From: Planctomycetota bacterium
GTDB lineage: Bacteria; Planctomycetota; Phycisphaerae; SM23-33
Reading direction: 5' to 3'
DNA: 39,395 nt
Assembly (NCBI GenBank): GCA_009908915.1
Contig: JAAAOJ010000070.1
Coordinates: 1 to 39,395 of the forward strand
Shown: positions 30,285 to 37,961 of the stretch, in pieces
Position numbering within the stretch: the stretch's first letter is position 1
Layout: every line of letters begins with the position of its first letter
Notes under the pieces: generated by a model
What the model saw: the letters and a program-made list of their open reading frames with translations, nothing else
Database searches by the model: none
What the model was told of the DNA's origin: nothing
Position numbers and translations under genes: made by a program

Positions 30285-31802
30285 CTAGAACGTGCCGGTC
30301 CTTCTCTCGGCTCGTCGAATGGCTTTGATGATGCCGGGGGCCTTGGGGAATGTCTGGAGCACGCGTTCGGCGGGGACGGCCTGGCGGACATAGCCGCCCG
30401 CTCGTTCAGCTCGCAGCACATTGCCTTTGGCATCGAGGTACAGCGTCCGGGGTTCTTCGTTGAAGTTGGGTCGATCAATGGCCTTGATCGCACGGATGCG
30501 TCGCCCGCCGATACGCATCGTCACCGGGCCGACGACTTCGAAACACCGCATGACAAATTCGTCGGTCGTCGAAGTGTACTCCGCGAAGACGTACATCGCC
30601 GGTTCGGTCAGGTCGACGAATTTCGGCAGCAGCAAGCTGGCGATACGCGGCAGGTAGATGCTCTGGGAAAACGGCGTGAGGGCCTCGGTGTAGCTGCGAG
30701 CGTCCATGCCGGTGCGAGTCTCTACGAACACGCGACTGATATCTGCGGTCACGCGTCGACCCTCGGCGGTGACGCGCTGGGTCTTTTCCGGAAGGCGAAG
30801 GCCTTTCTCCGTCATCAGCGTCGATTCCGCGCCCGAGCCGATCTGGACGCGTGTGGTCCATCGCTCGGTATCGAATTGCTTGTCGGTGTAGGCGCCACGA
30901 CTTTTGATTTGGGCCGGTTCTTTCGGCAGGTGGCTGAGGGCGTAGGTGCGCAGGCCCCAGTCCATGCCGTCCTGTTTCTGCTCCGGCCCCCCCTGCATCA
31001 TCAACCAGCCGATGGCCTTGCCGTTCCGATGGATGAGAAACCATTGCGGACTGCCCGGCAGGACGTCGGCCAGCGTCTGGCGGTCGCGGATCCTGCCGAC
31101 AATATTCTTGGCTCGATCCGCTCCGGCCTTGAACGTGGCCAAGGCTTCGGCGGGGTCGGTCAGTTTCAGACTGCCTATCACCTGCCGCCATAACGCTTCG
31201 ATGTTCAACCTCGGCAACGTGGCCAGGCGAACGACCAGAAACGCCGTCGCGCCCGACGGGCCATCCGGGCCGTCATTTCCCGCAGCCGTTTTTACGCGCG
31301 TGCGGACCCACGCCTCACGGAAAACCAGATCGGGCCGGGCCTCCCCGTTTTGCGGGTCCGCGGCCCCGCTGACCCGTCCCGTGCCGGAGATCTGCACGGC
31401 CGGCTGGCCATCAATGGCGATGACCTGCGAGCCGGTGATCCTCATGCCCTTCTCGGCGGCGATGGCCCGGGACATATCGGCTTCCAGCCAGGCCTTCATG
31501 CTGTCGCGCGTCCTGGCAAAGACCACCCGCTTGACTGTCAGCGCCAAGGTGATCTCGGGGCTCTGCGCCTGGGGATCAGTCTTCGTAATCGCCCACTGGG
31601 CAACCGTGCCCTGCTCACGCTGCTTGCGCGTAATGGTCCGCCGGTTGGCACCGGACGGCACCATGAGCGAGTAACCCTCCAGCGGATCGCTGAATCGGCG
31701 CGGTCTATCCTGCGCATTAGAAGCCGTGCCGCACGCCAGCACCGCAAGGACGGTCACCATCAGGCAGCGTGAATACCGTGAATATCGTGTGGAAAAGTTC
31801 AT
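30285..31802 (-). CDS. Secreted protein of unknown function
   Basis: About 505 residues. The N-terminus has basic residues then a hydrophobic core (CLMVTVLAVLACGTASNA), a signal peptide with either signal-peptidase-I cleavage after SNA or lipidation at the Cys of VLAC. The mature protein is mixed alpha/beta with no motif I recognise. It contains PLEGYSLMVPSGANRRTI near residue 40, a pattern reminiscent of secreted domains that compare a user-like profile region, then long strand-rich stretches, and a basic C-terminus (IIKAIRRAERRTGTF). I chose ATG 31802; a TTG at 31820 would add six residues before the signal. It lies just upstream of trxB on the same strand. Planctomycete-specific hypothetical is my best description. 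Confidence 0.75.
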   Translation of the reverse strand: MNFSTRYSRYSRCLMVTVLAVLACGTASNAQDRPRRFSDPLEGYSLMVPSGANRRTITRKQREQGTVAQWAITKTDPQAQSPEITLALTVKRVVFARTRDSMKAWLEADMSRAIAAEKGMRITGSQVIAIDGQPAVQISGTGRVSGAADPQNGEARPDLVFREAWVRTRVKTAAGNDGPDGPSGATAFLVVRLATLPRLNIEALWRQVIGSLKLTDPAEALATFKAGADRAKNIVGRIRDRQTLADVLPGSPQWFLIHRNGKAIGWLMMQGGPEQKQDGMDWGLRTYALSHLPKEPAQIKSRGAYTDKQFDTERWTTRVQIGSGAESTLMTEKGLRLPEKTQRVTAEGRRVTADISRVFVETRTGMDARSYTEALTPFSQSIYLPRIASLLLPKFVDLTEPAMYVFAEYTSTTDEFVMRCFEVVGPVTMRIGGRRIRAIKAIDRPNFNEEPRTLYLDAKGNVLRAERAGGYVRQAVPAERVLQTFPKAPGIIKAIRRAERRTGTF

Positions 31803-31838
31803 GGACGGGTCCGTTTCCAATTACGCGACTGTCCGTCC

Positions 31839-31844
31839 ATTATA
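31839..31844 (-). promoter_or_regulatory. Candidate -10 element for the secreted-protein/trxB unit
   Basis: On the minus strand this reads TATAAT, about 37 bases upstream of the ATG at 31802. The -35 region is poor (GATGCA at 17 bases). The remaining gap up to uvrC (31845-32089) shows no gene or strong terminator. Confidence 0.4.
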
Positions 31845-32089
31845 GGAATCCCGCCGTCAGATGCATCATCGAATGACAGTCAGCGCGTCCAGGACCAACA
31901 GCATTCGTCCGTGGGTCGTGGTAAGGCCATCGGTGTGCGACCGGATGGTCTGCGGTGTTTGCATGAACGGCTGGGTGTCGAGATCGGCCTGGCAGTGTCG
32001 ACGCAGCCTGCCGCTCAGGTCCTAAAGCCGCCGAACGGTCGAGCCCCGGGTAACGGCGCAGCCCTCTGCGGGGCAAGCGGATCGGCCAA

Positions 32090-33451
32090 CTACTTTTCCA
32101 GCGTGGCCTTGCGGCGGAGGATGTGGTGGTAGTGTTGGGCGAAGCGGTGGGCCTCGTCACGGACGCTCTGCAGCACGCGGAGGGCGGGGTCGTTGCGTTT
32201 GAGTTTGATGGGTTCATCCCGGCCGTGAACGAAGATCAACTCGTCCGTCTTGGCCAGACTCGCCAGGAGAGGCGGGCGGAACTCCAGACCCTCGAACGCG
32301 CTCCACGCCGCGGCGAGCTGACCCTTGCCGCCGTCAATGAGAATGATCTCGGGGAAAATCTCCGCGTTCATGCCGGCCAGCTTGTACCGTCGCCAGACCA
32401 CCTCGCGAATCGACGCGAAATCATCGTTGCCATCGACCGTCTTGATCTTGTATCGCCGATAGCCGTTCTTGAACGGCTTGCCGTCGATGAACATCACTAA
32501 CGAACCGCAGCTTTCCTTGCCCTGCAGGTGGGCGATGTCGATGCCCTCGATCGTCCGCGGCGTGGCCTCGAGGTCCAACAGCCCACCCAGCCGTTCCAGG
32601 CCCTCAGCGGGGTCCACGTAAAAAACCTCCGGCTGGACGTGCTCGTCGGCCAATCCGCGCTTCTGGAGGTTTTCCAACGCGCGCAGCTCGTCGCGATACT
32701 CCGCCGCCCGCTCGAAGTTCAGGTCGCCGGCGGCCTGCTCCATCTTCGCCCGCAGCTCGCGCCGCAGCACCATGCCCTTGGAGTCCAGGAACTGCTTCAG
32801 CCGCTTGATCTGCTCGGCGTAGTCCTCCCGGCTGACCCGGCCGTCGCACGGCGCGGTGCATTGCTTGATGCTCGCCAGAATGCACGGCCGAAAGTATCTC
32901 CGCTTGTCGTCCTCGCCGGGATCGAGGTCAAGCTTGCACGTGCGGAACTTGAAGACGCGCTGCATAAGCGGCAAGGCCTGGCGGAGATCGTAGGCGTGAA
33001 TGAACGGCCCGTAGAGTTTGGCGCCTCTGGGCTTGGGTTGGCGGCTGATACTGACGCGCGGGAATTGCTCGTCGGTGGTGATCTGCAGATACGGAAAGGT
33101 TTTGCCGTCTTTCTGGCGGTCGTTGAACCTGGGCTGAATGTCCTTGATTAGCCGGTTCTCACGCAGCAGGGCGTCAACTTCGCTGTCGCATTCCAGCACG
33201 TCGATGTCGGTAACGAGCGTCCTGACCATTCGTTCGATATCAGGACCGCGGTTGGACGCCAGATTTGCCCCAGGCTGGAAGTAGCTGCTCACCCGGGACC
33301 GCAGATCCTTGGCCTTGCCGATGTACAGCACAATACCCTTGGCATCCTTGAGAAGATACACGCCGGGTACATGCGGCAGCTCGGCGATACGATGCCGCAG
33401 ATCGGCGAGAATCGTTGTTCGCGGCTTTCGAGGTGGACCTGTCTCAGCCAT
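32090..33451 (-). CDS. uvrC: Short UvrC-type excinuclease subunit lacking the HhH tail
   Basis: This 453-residue protein belongs to nucleotide excision repair. Domains: GIY-YIG nuclease (PHVPGVYLLKD and VLYIGKAKDL, about 26-50); the four-cysteine segment FRTCKL...RPCILASIKQCTAPC (about 158-195), where UvrC binds an Fe-S cluster; the UVR motif (DLNFERAAEYRDEL); and the RNase-H-like nuclease with IEGIDIAH, ILIDGGKGQL and RDEAHRFA supplying the Asp/Asp/His set. Normal UvrC is about 600 residues and ends with tandem helix-hairpin-helix motifs. Here the protein stops at LRRKATLEK, just before them, and none of the frames beyond 32,090 shows HhH sequence. The start at 33449-33451 has no Shine-Dalgarno, but TATAAT ends 6 bases upstream. 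Confidence 0.92.
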   Translation of the reverse strand: MAETGPPRKPRTTILADLRHRIAELPHVPGVYLLKDAKGIVLYIGKAKDLRSRVSSYFQPGANLASNRGPDIERMVRTLVTDIDVLECDSEVDALLRENRLIKDIQPRFNDRQKDGKTFPYLQITTDEQFPRVSISRQPKPRGAKLYGPFIHAYDLRQALPLMQRVFKFRTCKLDLDPGEDDKRRYFRPCILASIKQCTAPCDGRVSREDYAEQIKRLKQFLDSKGMVLRRELRAKMEQAAGDLNFERAAEYRDELRALENLQKRGLADEHVQPEVFYVDPAEGLERLGGLLDLEATPRTIEGIDIAHLQGKESCGSLVMFIDGKPFKNGYRRYKIKTVDGNDDFASIREVVWRRYKLAGMNAEIFPEIILIDGGKGQLAAAWSAFEGLEFRPPLLASLAKTDELIFVHGRDEPIKLKRNDPALRVLQSVRDEAHRFAQHYHHILRRKATLEK

Positions 33452-33457
33452 GACGTC

Positions 33458-33463
33458 ATTATA
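33458..33463 (-). promoter_or_regulatory. -10 element positioned for a leaderless uvrC transcript
   Basis: On the minus strand TATAAT is followed by GACGTC and then the ATG. Transcription normally starts about 7 bases after a -10 box, which would put it at or next to the A of the start codon. The -35 is weak (AATGGA at 17 bases). Confidence 0.45.
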
Positions 33464-34131
33464 CGGAATGTGCAGGCCAATCCATTGGCTTTGCTTCAAA
33501 CAACCTCTTTCACCATCCGTCGTCGGGCAACGATGCGAGGAACGGGGTCAACAGACAGGTGAACGGTAAACGTGACGAGTCTTCTCTGTTGCTCTTCTGT
33601 ATATACTCTTTAGAATGAATCAGCCGTATGTATTGGTAGGGCCTGTCACTTGTGTGCTTTACCAGGGCCTAACAAATGTATATGACCTTTAGTTAAAGAT
33701 TTATGATGATTGAAAGGTGCGACGGCCGTGGTGGACAACCTGTTGTTTGTTTGTCGTGGACGTGGGGAAGGTCCGGCGGGCATGTAACAGGCCGAGCTGC
33801 GCGGCCGGCGATGGCCTGTGACTTGTGACGCTGCGGACAAATCTGCCGTCAGCCATCCGTCAGGTTATCCACATGGTCTCCACGAGTGGTTGTTGGTTGA
33901 CGCAAGAGGAGGCACGGCCTCCTGGTTTGTCACAAGAGGCATCGCATGTCTGCCGAATGAGCGGCAGCTAGACAACAGAGACAGTTAGGATGAATTTTCA
34001 TGGCTGGAATCTGTAACGGTCCGCGGGGCAAACGGTGGCAGCTTCGGTTGAAGCAAGAGCGTTTGGCTCTCGTGTCGAAGTAGTCTGTCAATCGCAATGG
34101 CTACAGGACGCAGATCACGTCCGTCTCAAGC
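33464..34131. other. Divergent uvrC-ilv intergenic region with AT-rich patch and a DnaA-box match
   Basis: No gene is supported here. The part 33,590-33,720 is strikingly AT-rich (GTATATACTCTTTAG, GTATATGACCTTTAG, AAAGATTTATGATG). It contains a direct repeat of AGGGCCT about 26 bases apart. TTATCCACA at 33,865-33,873 matches the DnaA box consensus exactly. A perfect AGGAGGC-acg-GCCTCCT hairpin lies at 33,907-33,923. These could belong to a regulatory region or a replication-related locus; neither is shown. Confidence 0.4.
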
Positions 34132-34160
34132 TTGACACAGACAGGGCCGATGGATATGAT
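34132..34160 (+). promoter_or_regulatory. Consensus sigma-70 promoter of the ilv unit
   Basis: TTGACA (34132-34137), exactly 17 bases, then TATGAT (34155-34160). This is the best promoter in the window. The predicted start of transcription is near 34,167, only about 11 bases before the leader-peptide ATG, with GGA close to the predicted 5' end. Confidence 0.8.
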
Positions 34161-34177
34161 GGTCTGCGGAATCAACC

Positions 34178-34291
34178 ATGCAGACGGAAACCGAACAACT
34201 CGGCTGTGAATCTCTCGTGCGCATCATGCAAACCGCCGAGCGTCTGACCGTACTGCGCGTTGTCGTCTCTGTATCGCAGGTCGCTGCGTAA
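34178..34291 (+). CDS. Valine-rich ilv leader peptide
   Basis: A 37-codon frame, beginning 11 bases after the predicted transcript start, ends in LTVLRVVVSVSQVAA and TAA (34289-34291). Six of the last 21 residues are valine and two leucine. An internal ATG at 34226 would give just this 21-residue part. Known ilv operon leaders (IlvL, IvbL) are similarly short and rich in branched-chain amino acids, so ribosomes stall when charged tRNA-Val or tRNA-Leu is scarce. Here the stop codon sits immediately after one arm of a competing RNA stem. It has no other coding character and a sensor role is far more likely than a product role. The ribosome-binding site is minimal (GGA). Confidence 0.7.
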   Translation: MQTETEQLGCESLVRIMQTAERLTVLRVVVSVSQVAA

Positions 34292-34390
34292 CCCGGCTCG
34301 CCGGGTCAACCCTTCTCGCAGCGGCCCACTTTGAACCCCACGCCGCCGGCAGTGTGGGCCGCTAACGCCCCGCCGTCGGGGTCCGACCCC
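34282..34390 (+). promoter_or_regulatory. Attenuator-like set of competing RNA stems before ilvB
   Basis: Stem 1 pairs CGCTGCG (34282-34288, the last leader codons) with CGCAGCG (34317-34323). Inside it is CCGGC-tc-GCCGG (about 34292-34305). Stem 2 pairs AGCGGCCCAC (34320-34329) with GTGGGCCGCT (34354-34363), ten perfect base pairs. Stems 1 and 2 share 34320-34323, so they exclude each other. A third hairpin GGGG-tccga-CCCC (34378-34390) follows. There is no U-run after stem 2, so intrinsic termination is not assured; Rho-dependent or translational control is possible. Confidence 0.65.
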
Positions 34391-34422
34391 AACCACGGAA
34401 CCTACGATGACAGAAACGATCA

Positions 34423-34563
34423 ATGTCTACCAGCAACGCGACCTTTGCCCCCGCCGGCCCGACGGGCTCGGAGATACACTGGAACGTCCTCGAGGACGAG
34501 GGCGTCGCGTTCGTCTTCGGTTACCCCGTAGCCGCCGTTGTGCCGATACTGGATCAACTGCAC
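34423..34563 (+). pseudogene. Decayed duplicate of the ilvB 5' end
   Basis: From ATG 34423 the frame encodes a peptide in which GSEIHWNVLEDEG and VAFVFGYPVAAVVPILDQLH (34465-34563) align with the true IlvB start GSEILHHVLKEEA and VDTLFGYPGGAVLPIMDELY (34711-34809). Eighteen of 33 residues are identical. CGATCAATG precedes both copies' coding sequence. The frame stays open into ilvB, so a fused 651-residue product is formally possible. The duplicate lacks the catalytic Glu segment. The stretch 34564-34663 has no similarity. I read it as a leftover of a tandem duplication or recombination at ilvB. Confidence 0.6.
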
Positions 34564-34663
34564 CTGAGACACCGCCGGGGCAGGGAAACACTTGTCAACC
34601 GCATGGCCGCCGTGCCATCCTATGTTGCCTGCAGGACAACACCCAATGAGAGGAACCGATCAA

Positions 34664-36378
34664 TGACTGACAACGCCAAGAACAAGCCGTCCAGCCTGGC
34701 CGGCAAGAACGGCTCGGAGATTCTCCATCACGTGCTCAAAGAGGAAGCCGTTGACACGCTCTTCGGTTACCCCGGCGGGGCCGTCCTGCCGATTATGGAC
34801 GAGCTGTACGATTCGCCCATACAGTTCGTGCTGACCCGCCACGAGCAGGGCGCCTGCCATATGGCCGATGGCTACGCCCGCAGTACGGGCAAGGTCGGCT
34901 GTTGTCTTGCGACGTCCGGACCGGGCGCGACCAACCTGGTCACCGGTCTGCTAACGGCGATGATGGACAGCATTCCGATGGTCGCCATCACCGGCCAGGT
35001 CCCCAGCAGCCTGATCGGCAACGACGCCTTCCAGGAAGCCGACACCACCGGCGTGACCCGCCCGGTCACCAAGCACAACGTCCTGGTCAAGGACGTCAAC
35101 AACCTCGGGCGCGTCGTCCGCGAGGCGTTCCACATTGCCCGCAGCGGTCGGCCCGGCCCGGTCCTGGTCGACATCGCCAAGGACGCCACCGTCAACATAC
35201 CCGATGGCGAACCGGATCTGAACATCGGTCTGCCCGGCTACAAGCCCCGAGGGGGCCGGGGCAACGAGCGGCAGGTCAAGCTGGCCGCCGAGACCATCAA
35301 CGCCGCCGAGCGCCCCGTGCTGTATGTCGGCGGCGGCGCGATCCTCTCCGGTGCCTCCGAAGCCCTGCGAGCCGTCGCTCACAAGGGCGGAATCCCCACG
35401 ACGACCACGCTGCTGGGTATGGGTGCGTTTGACGAGACTGACCCGCTCAGTCTCCGTATGCTGGGTATGCACGGGACGGCCTACGCCAACTACGCCGTCC
35501 AGACGAGTGACTGCCTGATCTCCGTCGGCGCCCGCTTTGACGACCGCGTCACCGGCGAGCTTGGCATGTTTGCCCCCAACGCGACGATCATCCATATCGA
35601 TATCGACCCGTCGAGCATCAGCAAGAATGTCACCGTCGGCATTCCGCTGGTCGGCGATGCCGCGGCCATCCTGGAACAGATGCTGCCGCATATCGAGGAA
35701 AAGCCTCGCCAGGCGTGGCACCAGCAGATCGACGAGTGGAAACAGACCTACCCGTTGAGCTGGACGCCGGGCGAGGAAGGCCGTATCAAGCCCCAGCAGG
35801 TCATCGAGACCCTGGGCAAGATGACCGACCATGACGCGATCGTCGCCACCGGCGTCGGCCAGCATCAGATGTGGGCGGCCCAGTTCTACGGCTGGACACG
35901 GCCCCGCCAGATGCTGACCTCCGGGGGGCTGGGCACGATGGGCTACGGCGTGCCGTCTGCGATCGGCGCGCAGTTCGGCAACCCTGGCAAGCTGGTCGTC
36001 GATATTGACGGCGACGGCAGCTACACCATGACGATGGTCGAGGTCATCACGGCCGTCCGCTATCAGCAGCCGGTGAAGTTCATCGTGCTGGACAACGACT
36101 ACCTGGGTATGGTCCGTCAGTGGCAGCAGTTGTTCTATGATCGCCGCTACTCGGCGGTTGACCATCCGTGCCCGGACTTCTGTACCATCGCCAAAGGCTA
36201 CGGTGCCGAGTCGATCCGCATCGAGCACGCCGACGAGGTGGACGATGGCATCCAACAGGCAATCAAGTCCGATGGCCCCTTCGTCCTGCACGTCCGCGTC
36301 GAGAAGGAAGAGAACGTCTTCCCGATGGTCGCGGCGGGTAAGGCCCTCGATGAGATGATCCACTCAGAACTGATATAA
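34664..36378 (+). CDS. ilvB: Acetolactate synthase large (catalytic) subunit
   Basis: This 571-residue thiamine-diphosphate and FAD enzyme makes acetolactate or acetohydroxybutyrate in valine, leucine and isoleucine synthesis. The catalytic Glu61 is in RHEQGACHMADGYARSTGKVG (59-79). The C-terminal ThDP motif runs from GDGSYTMTMVE to LDNDYLGMVRQWQ; the central FAD-binding domain has GARFDDRVTG. The start at 34664 is chosen because GAGAGGAA lies just upstream and the length then matches the family; the longer open frame from 34423 adds a degenerate duplicate. The regulatory subunit gene follows after an inverted-repeat insertion. Control by the upstream leader is proposed. Confidence 0.96.
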
Positions 36379-36386
36379 CAGGACTC

Positions 36387-36530
36387 AACCGCCGAGGTCG
36401 CTGAGATCGCAGAGAAAGCATTGGGTGACGGAGAATGGACAATGGACAGGAAACGCCATGTTGCTTCCTGATTCATCATTCCGAATTCATCATTCATAGC
36501 TCTCCGCGTTCTCTGCCTGCTCCGCGGTTT
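36387..36530. repeat. Inverted-repeat element between ilvB and ilvN
   Basis: The left arm (AACCGCCGAGGTCGCTGAGATCGCAGAGAAAG, described by parts: AACCGC, GAG, GCTGAGA, CGCAGAGA) is an imperfect inverted match of the right arm at 36,500-36,530 (CTCTCCGCG, TTCTCTGC, CTGC, TCCGCGGTTT). Between them are GGAGAATGGACAATGGACAGG and ATTCATCATTCCGAATTCATCATTC, a simple-sequence-like interior with no coding potential. The phrase family CTGAGAACGCGGAGA also occurs near 18,405, 25,665 and 26,075. It separates two genes usually only a few bases apart. Confidence 0.6.
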
Positions 36531-36547
36531 GACGTAAGGAGCGAACC

Positions 36548-37048
36548 GTGAAGAAACACGTTATCAACGCCATCGTCGAAAACCAGCCCGGCGTCTTGGC
36601 CCACGTGGCCGGCATGTTTGCCGCCCGCGGCTACAACATCGACAGCCTCGTCGTCGGCCGAACGGAAGACCCCGACCTGTCGCGCATGACCATCGTGGTC
36701 AAGGGCGACGACCCAATCCTCGAGCAGGTCCGCAAGCAGCTGGAGAAGCTCGTGACCACCGTGCGCGTGCGCGACTTCAAGAACGTCGACTACGTTGAAC
36801 GCGACCTGCTGCTGATCCGCGTCCACGCACGGGCCGATAAACGGCCGGAGATCGTGGCCCTGGCGGATCTCTTCCGCGGTCGCATCGTCGACGTCAGCCG
36901 CTCGTCGGTCATGATCGAACTGTCCGGCACCGAGGACAAACTCGAAGCGTTCATCGACCTCGTTCGGCCGTACGGCATCAGCGAACTCGCCCGTACGGGC
37001 CTGATCGCCATGCCCCGCGGCAAGACCAGCGCCGACCGCGACGAGTAG
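36548..37048 (+). CDS. ilvN: Acetolactate synthase small (regulatory) subunit
   Basis: This 166-residue protein binds and activates the catalytic subunit and confers valine feedback inhibition. The N-terminal ACT domain is clear: VINAIVENQPGVLAHVAGMFAARGYNIDSL (5-34). A second ACT-like half contains ELLLIRVHA-type DLLLIRVHARADKRPEI and ends IDLVRPYGISELARTGLIAMPRG, the conserved C-terminal segment. Length is typical of the IlvH/IlvN class with about 160 residues. The start is GTG 36548, 5 bases after AAGGAGCG. The 169-base gap from ilvB carries an inverted-repeat element, but the pair is presumably still co-transcribed from the promoter at 34,132. Confidence 0.95.
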   Translation: MKKHVINAIVENQPGVLAHVAGMFAARGYNIDSLVVGRTEDPDLSRMTIVVKGDDPILEQVRKQLEKLVTTVRVRDFKNVDYVERDLLLIRVHARADKRPEIVALADLFRGRIVDVSRSSVMIELSGTEDKLEAFIDLVRPYGISELARTGLIAMPRGKTSADRDE

Positions 37049-37083
37049 ACACTGCAAGACGAAGCTGGCCCGGCGGCGAATGT

Positions 37084-37296
37084 GTGCCGCCGACCACCGT
37101 CTTTGCGACTGGTGATGACGAAGGAAGGCATTACGGTCTGCAGCTGACGTGGGGAACCGGTCCGGACCGCACGCTGATGAAGTTTGCGAATTCCAGCGAT
37201 ACCGACAAGATTGCGTCATTCGGCCGCGCGGTTGCTACCGAGATGCAGGCGACGTTCCGGACCTTGCCGTCGTTTCGTGCCAATCAGAAGGTATGA
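37084..37296 (+). CDS. Possible 70-residue protein of unknown function
   Basis: From GTG 37084 the frame reads VFATGDDEGRHYGLQLTWGTG with a C-terminal half KIASFGRAVATEMQATFRTLP, which looks like a genuine beta-then-alpha fold rather than noise. No ribosome-binding site is convincing and the frame might be the 3' remnant of something longer. Its stop overlaps the next ATG (37293). Low support: no homologue recognised. Confidence 0.35.
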   Translation: MPPTTVFATGDDEGRHYGLQLTWGTGPDRTLMKFANSSDTDKIASFGRAVATEMQATFRTLPSFRANQKV

Positions 37297-37409
37297 GCGG
37301 CAAAGCAAGCCCCCGCCCGCAGCAGCGACAGCCTTCTAAACGACGGGCTGCTCGTCTTACCCCCGAAGAAGCTCTGTCAGTGCCGGATATTCCCGTCAAG
37401 CCGCTTTGA
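37293..37409 (+). CDS. Possible 38-residue basic peptide
   Basis: ATG 37293 overlaps the preceding stop as ATGA. The peptide is Gln/Arg/Lys-rich at first (QRQPSKRRAARLTPEEAL) and ends VPDIPVKPL. A GAAGG lies shortly upstream of the ATG. Its support is only the start/stop overlap, the same style as the real genes of the window. It overlaps the convergent gene at 37396-37409. Confidence 0.25.
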   Translation: MSGKASPRPQQRQPSKRRAARLTPEEALSVPDIPVKPL

Positions 37410-37590
37410 GTCGGTGCAGCGAAGCGGCCAGGGCGATGTGGCGAAGGCGATCCACGCTCACGGAGTCGAGATACTCCTCCGTGAAATCCAACGGGAACGT
37501 GCAGTGCATATCGCGAAGCAGCGCGATAAGCCCAGGCCGATCCATGTCGGCGATTTCCGTAATCATGTTGTCCATTGCTTGTGTTTCCAT
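37396..37590 (-). CDS. Small protein with FPLDFTEEYLDSVSVDRLRH motif
   Basis: About 64 residues. After a Met-rich start (METQAMDNMITEI) it reads MDRPGLIALLRDMHC, then PLDFTEEYLDSVSVDRLRHI, then ALAASLHRLKAA. This predicts two amphipathic helices around a short acidic turn. It looks like a conserved short bacterial protein in which a leucine-rich repeat-like DRLRHIxLAA pattern recurs, but I cannot name the family. Start choice is uncertain: ATG at 37588-37590, 37573-37575 (weak GGAA upstream) or a TTG at 37620. The coherent composition on the strand opposite to its neighbours is the reason to keep it. Confidence 0.5.
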   Translation of the reverse strand: METQAMDNMITEIADMDRPGLIALLRDMHCTFPLDFTEEYLDSVSVDRLRHIALAASLHRLKAA

Positions 37591-37639
37591 GATGGCTACC
37601 CCGGCTATTCTTGTTCTCAAGCAGCAGGTTTCAGAACAA

Positions 37640-37961
37640 GCATTACGTCCGATAAGGTATTATCGGTATCGGCCTTTCAGACTGGAGGAGAAAATTAAAA
37701 ACCTGAATACTATTAATAACCAACCAAGATTCTGGCGGGTCGGCCATGCGAACGTATATCAAAACGGCGGTTGAAAACCTGTGGATAACTCAGAGAACAA
37801 GGTCATAAGTATATGATGAAAAAGAAATAGCGTCTTTGGCGACCTACTGTTAACCTGTGTATACAGTACCTTCGCGCTGCGTTTATACTGGATGGCCAAG
37901 CACTGCGGTCGTGGCTGCCGCTGGCCCGTCTTCGAGGTAGTGACCGGCCCTGGAGATTTTC
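37640..37961. other. AT-rich region with DnaA-box match and queA promoter
   Basis: Between the small minus-strand gene and queA no gene is supported. The part 37,690-37,725 is very AT-rich (AAAATTAAAAACCTG, ACTATTAATAACC). TGTGGATAA at 37,780-37,788 is the exact complement of TTATCCACA, the DnaA box consensus. A second AT-rich run follows (37,805-37,830). TTGGCG (37,836-37,841), 18 bases, TATACA (37,860-37,865) form a plausible queA promoter; TATACT at 37,884-37,889 is another candidate -10. Confidence 0.4.

Noticed and set aside
33452..34131. tRNA, tmRNA or RNase P RNA in the uvrC-ilv gap
   Set aside because: No T-loop motif, CCA end, or conserved core of these RNAs could be found.
34423..36378. 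IlvB starting at 34423
   Set aside because: The extension is a degenerate duplicate of the IlvB start with a poor ribosome-binding site, while ATG 34664 has GAGAGGAA and the normal family length.
37800..37961. preQ1 riboswitch before queA
   Set aside because: No short C-rich loop aptamer with an A-rich tail was recognisable.
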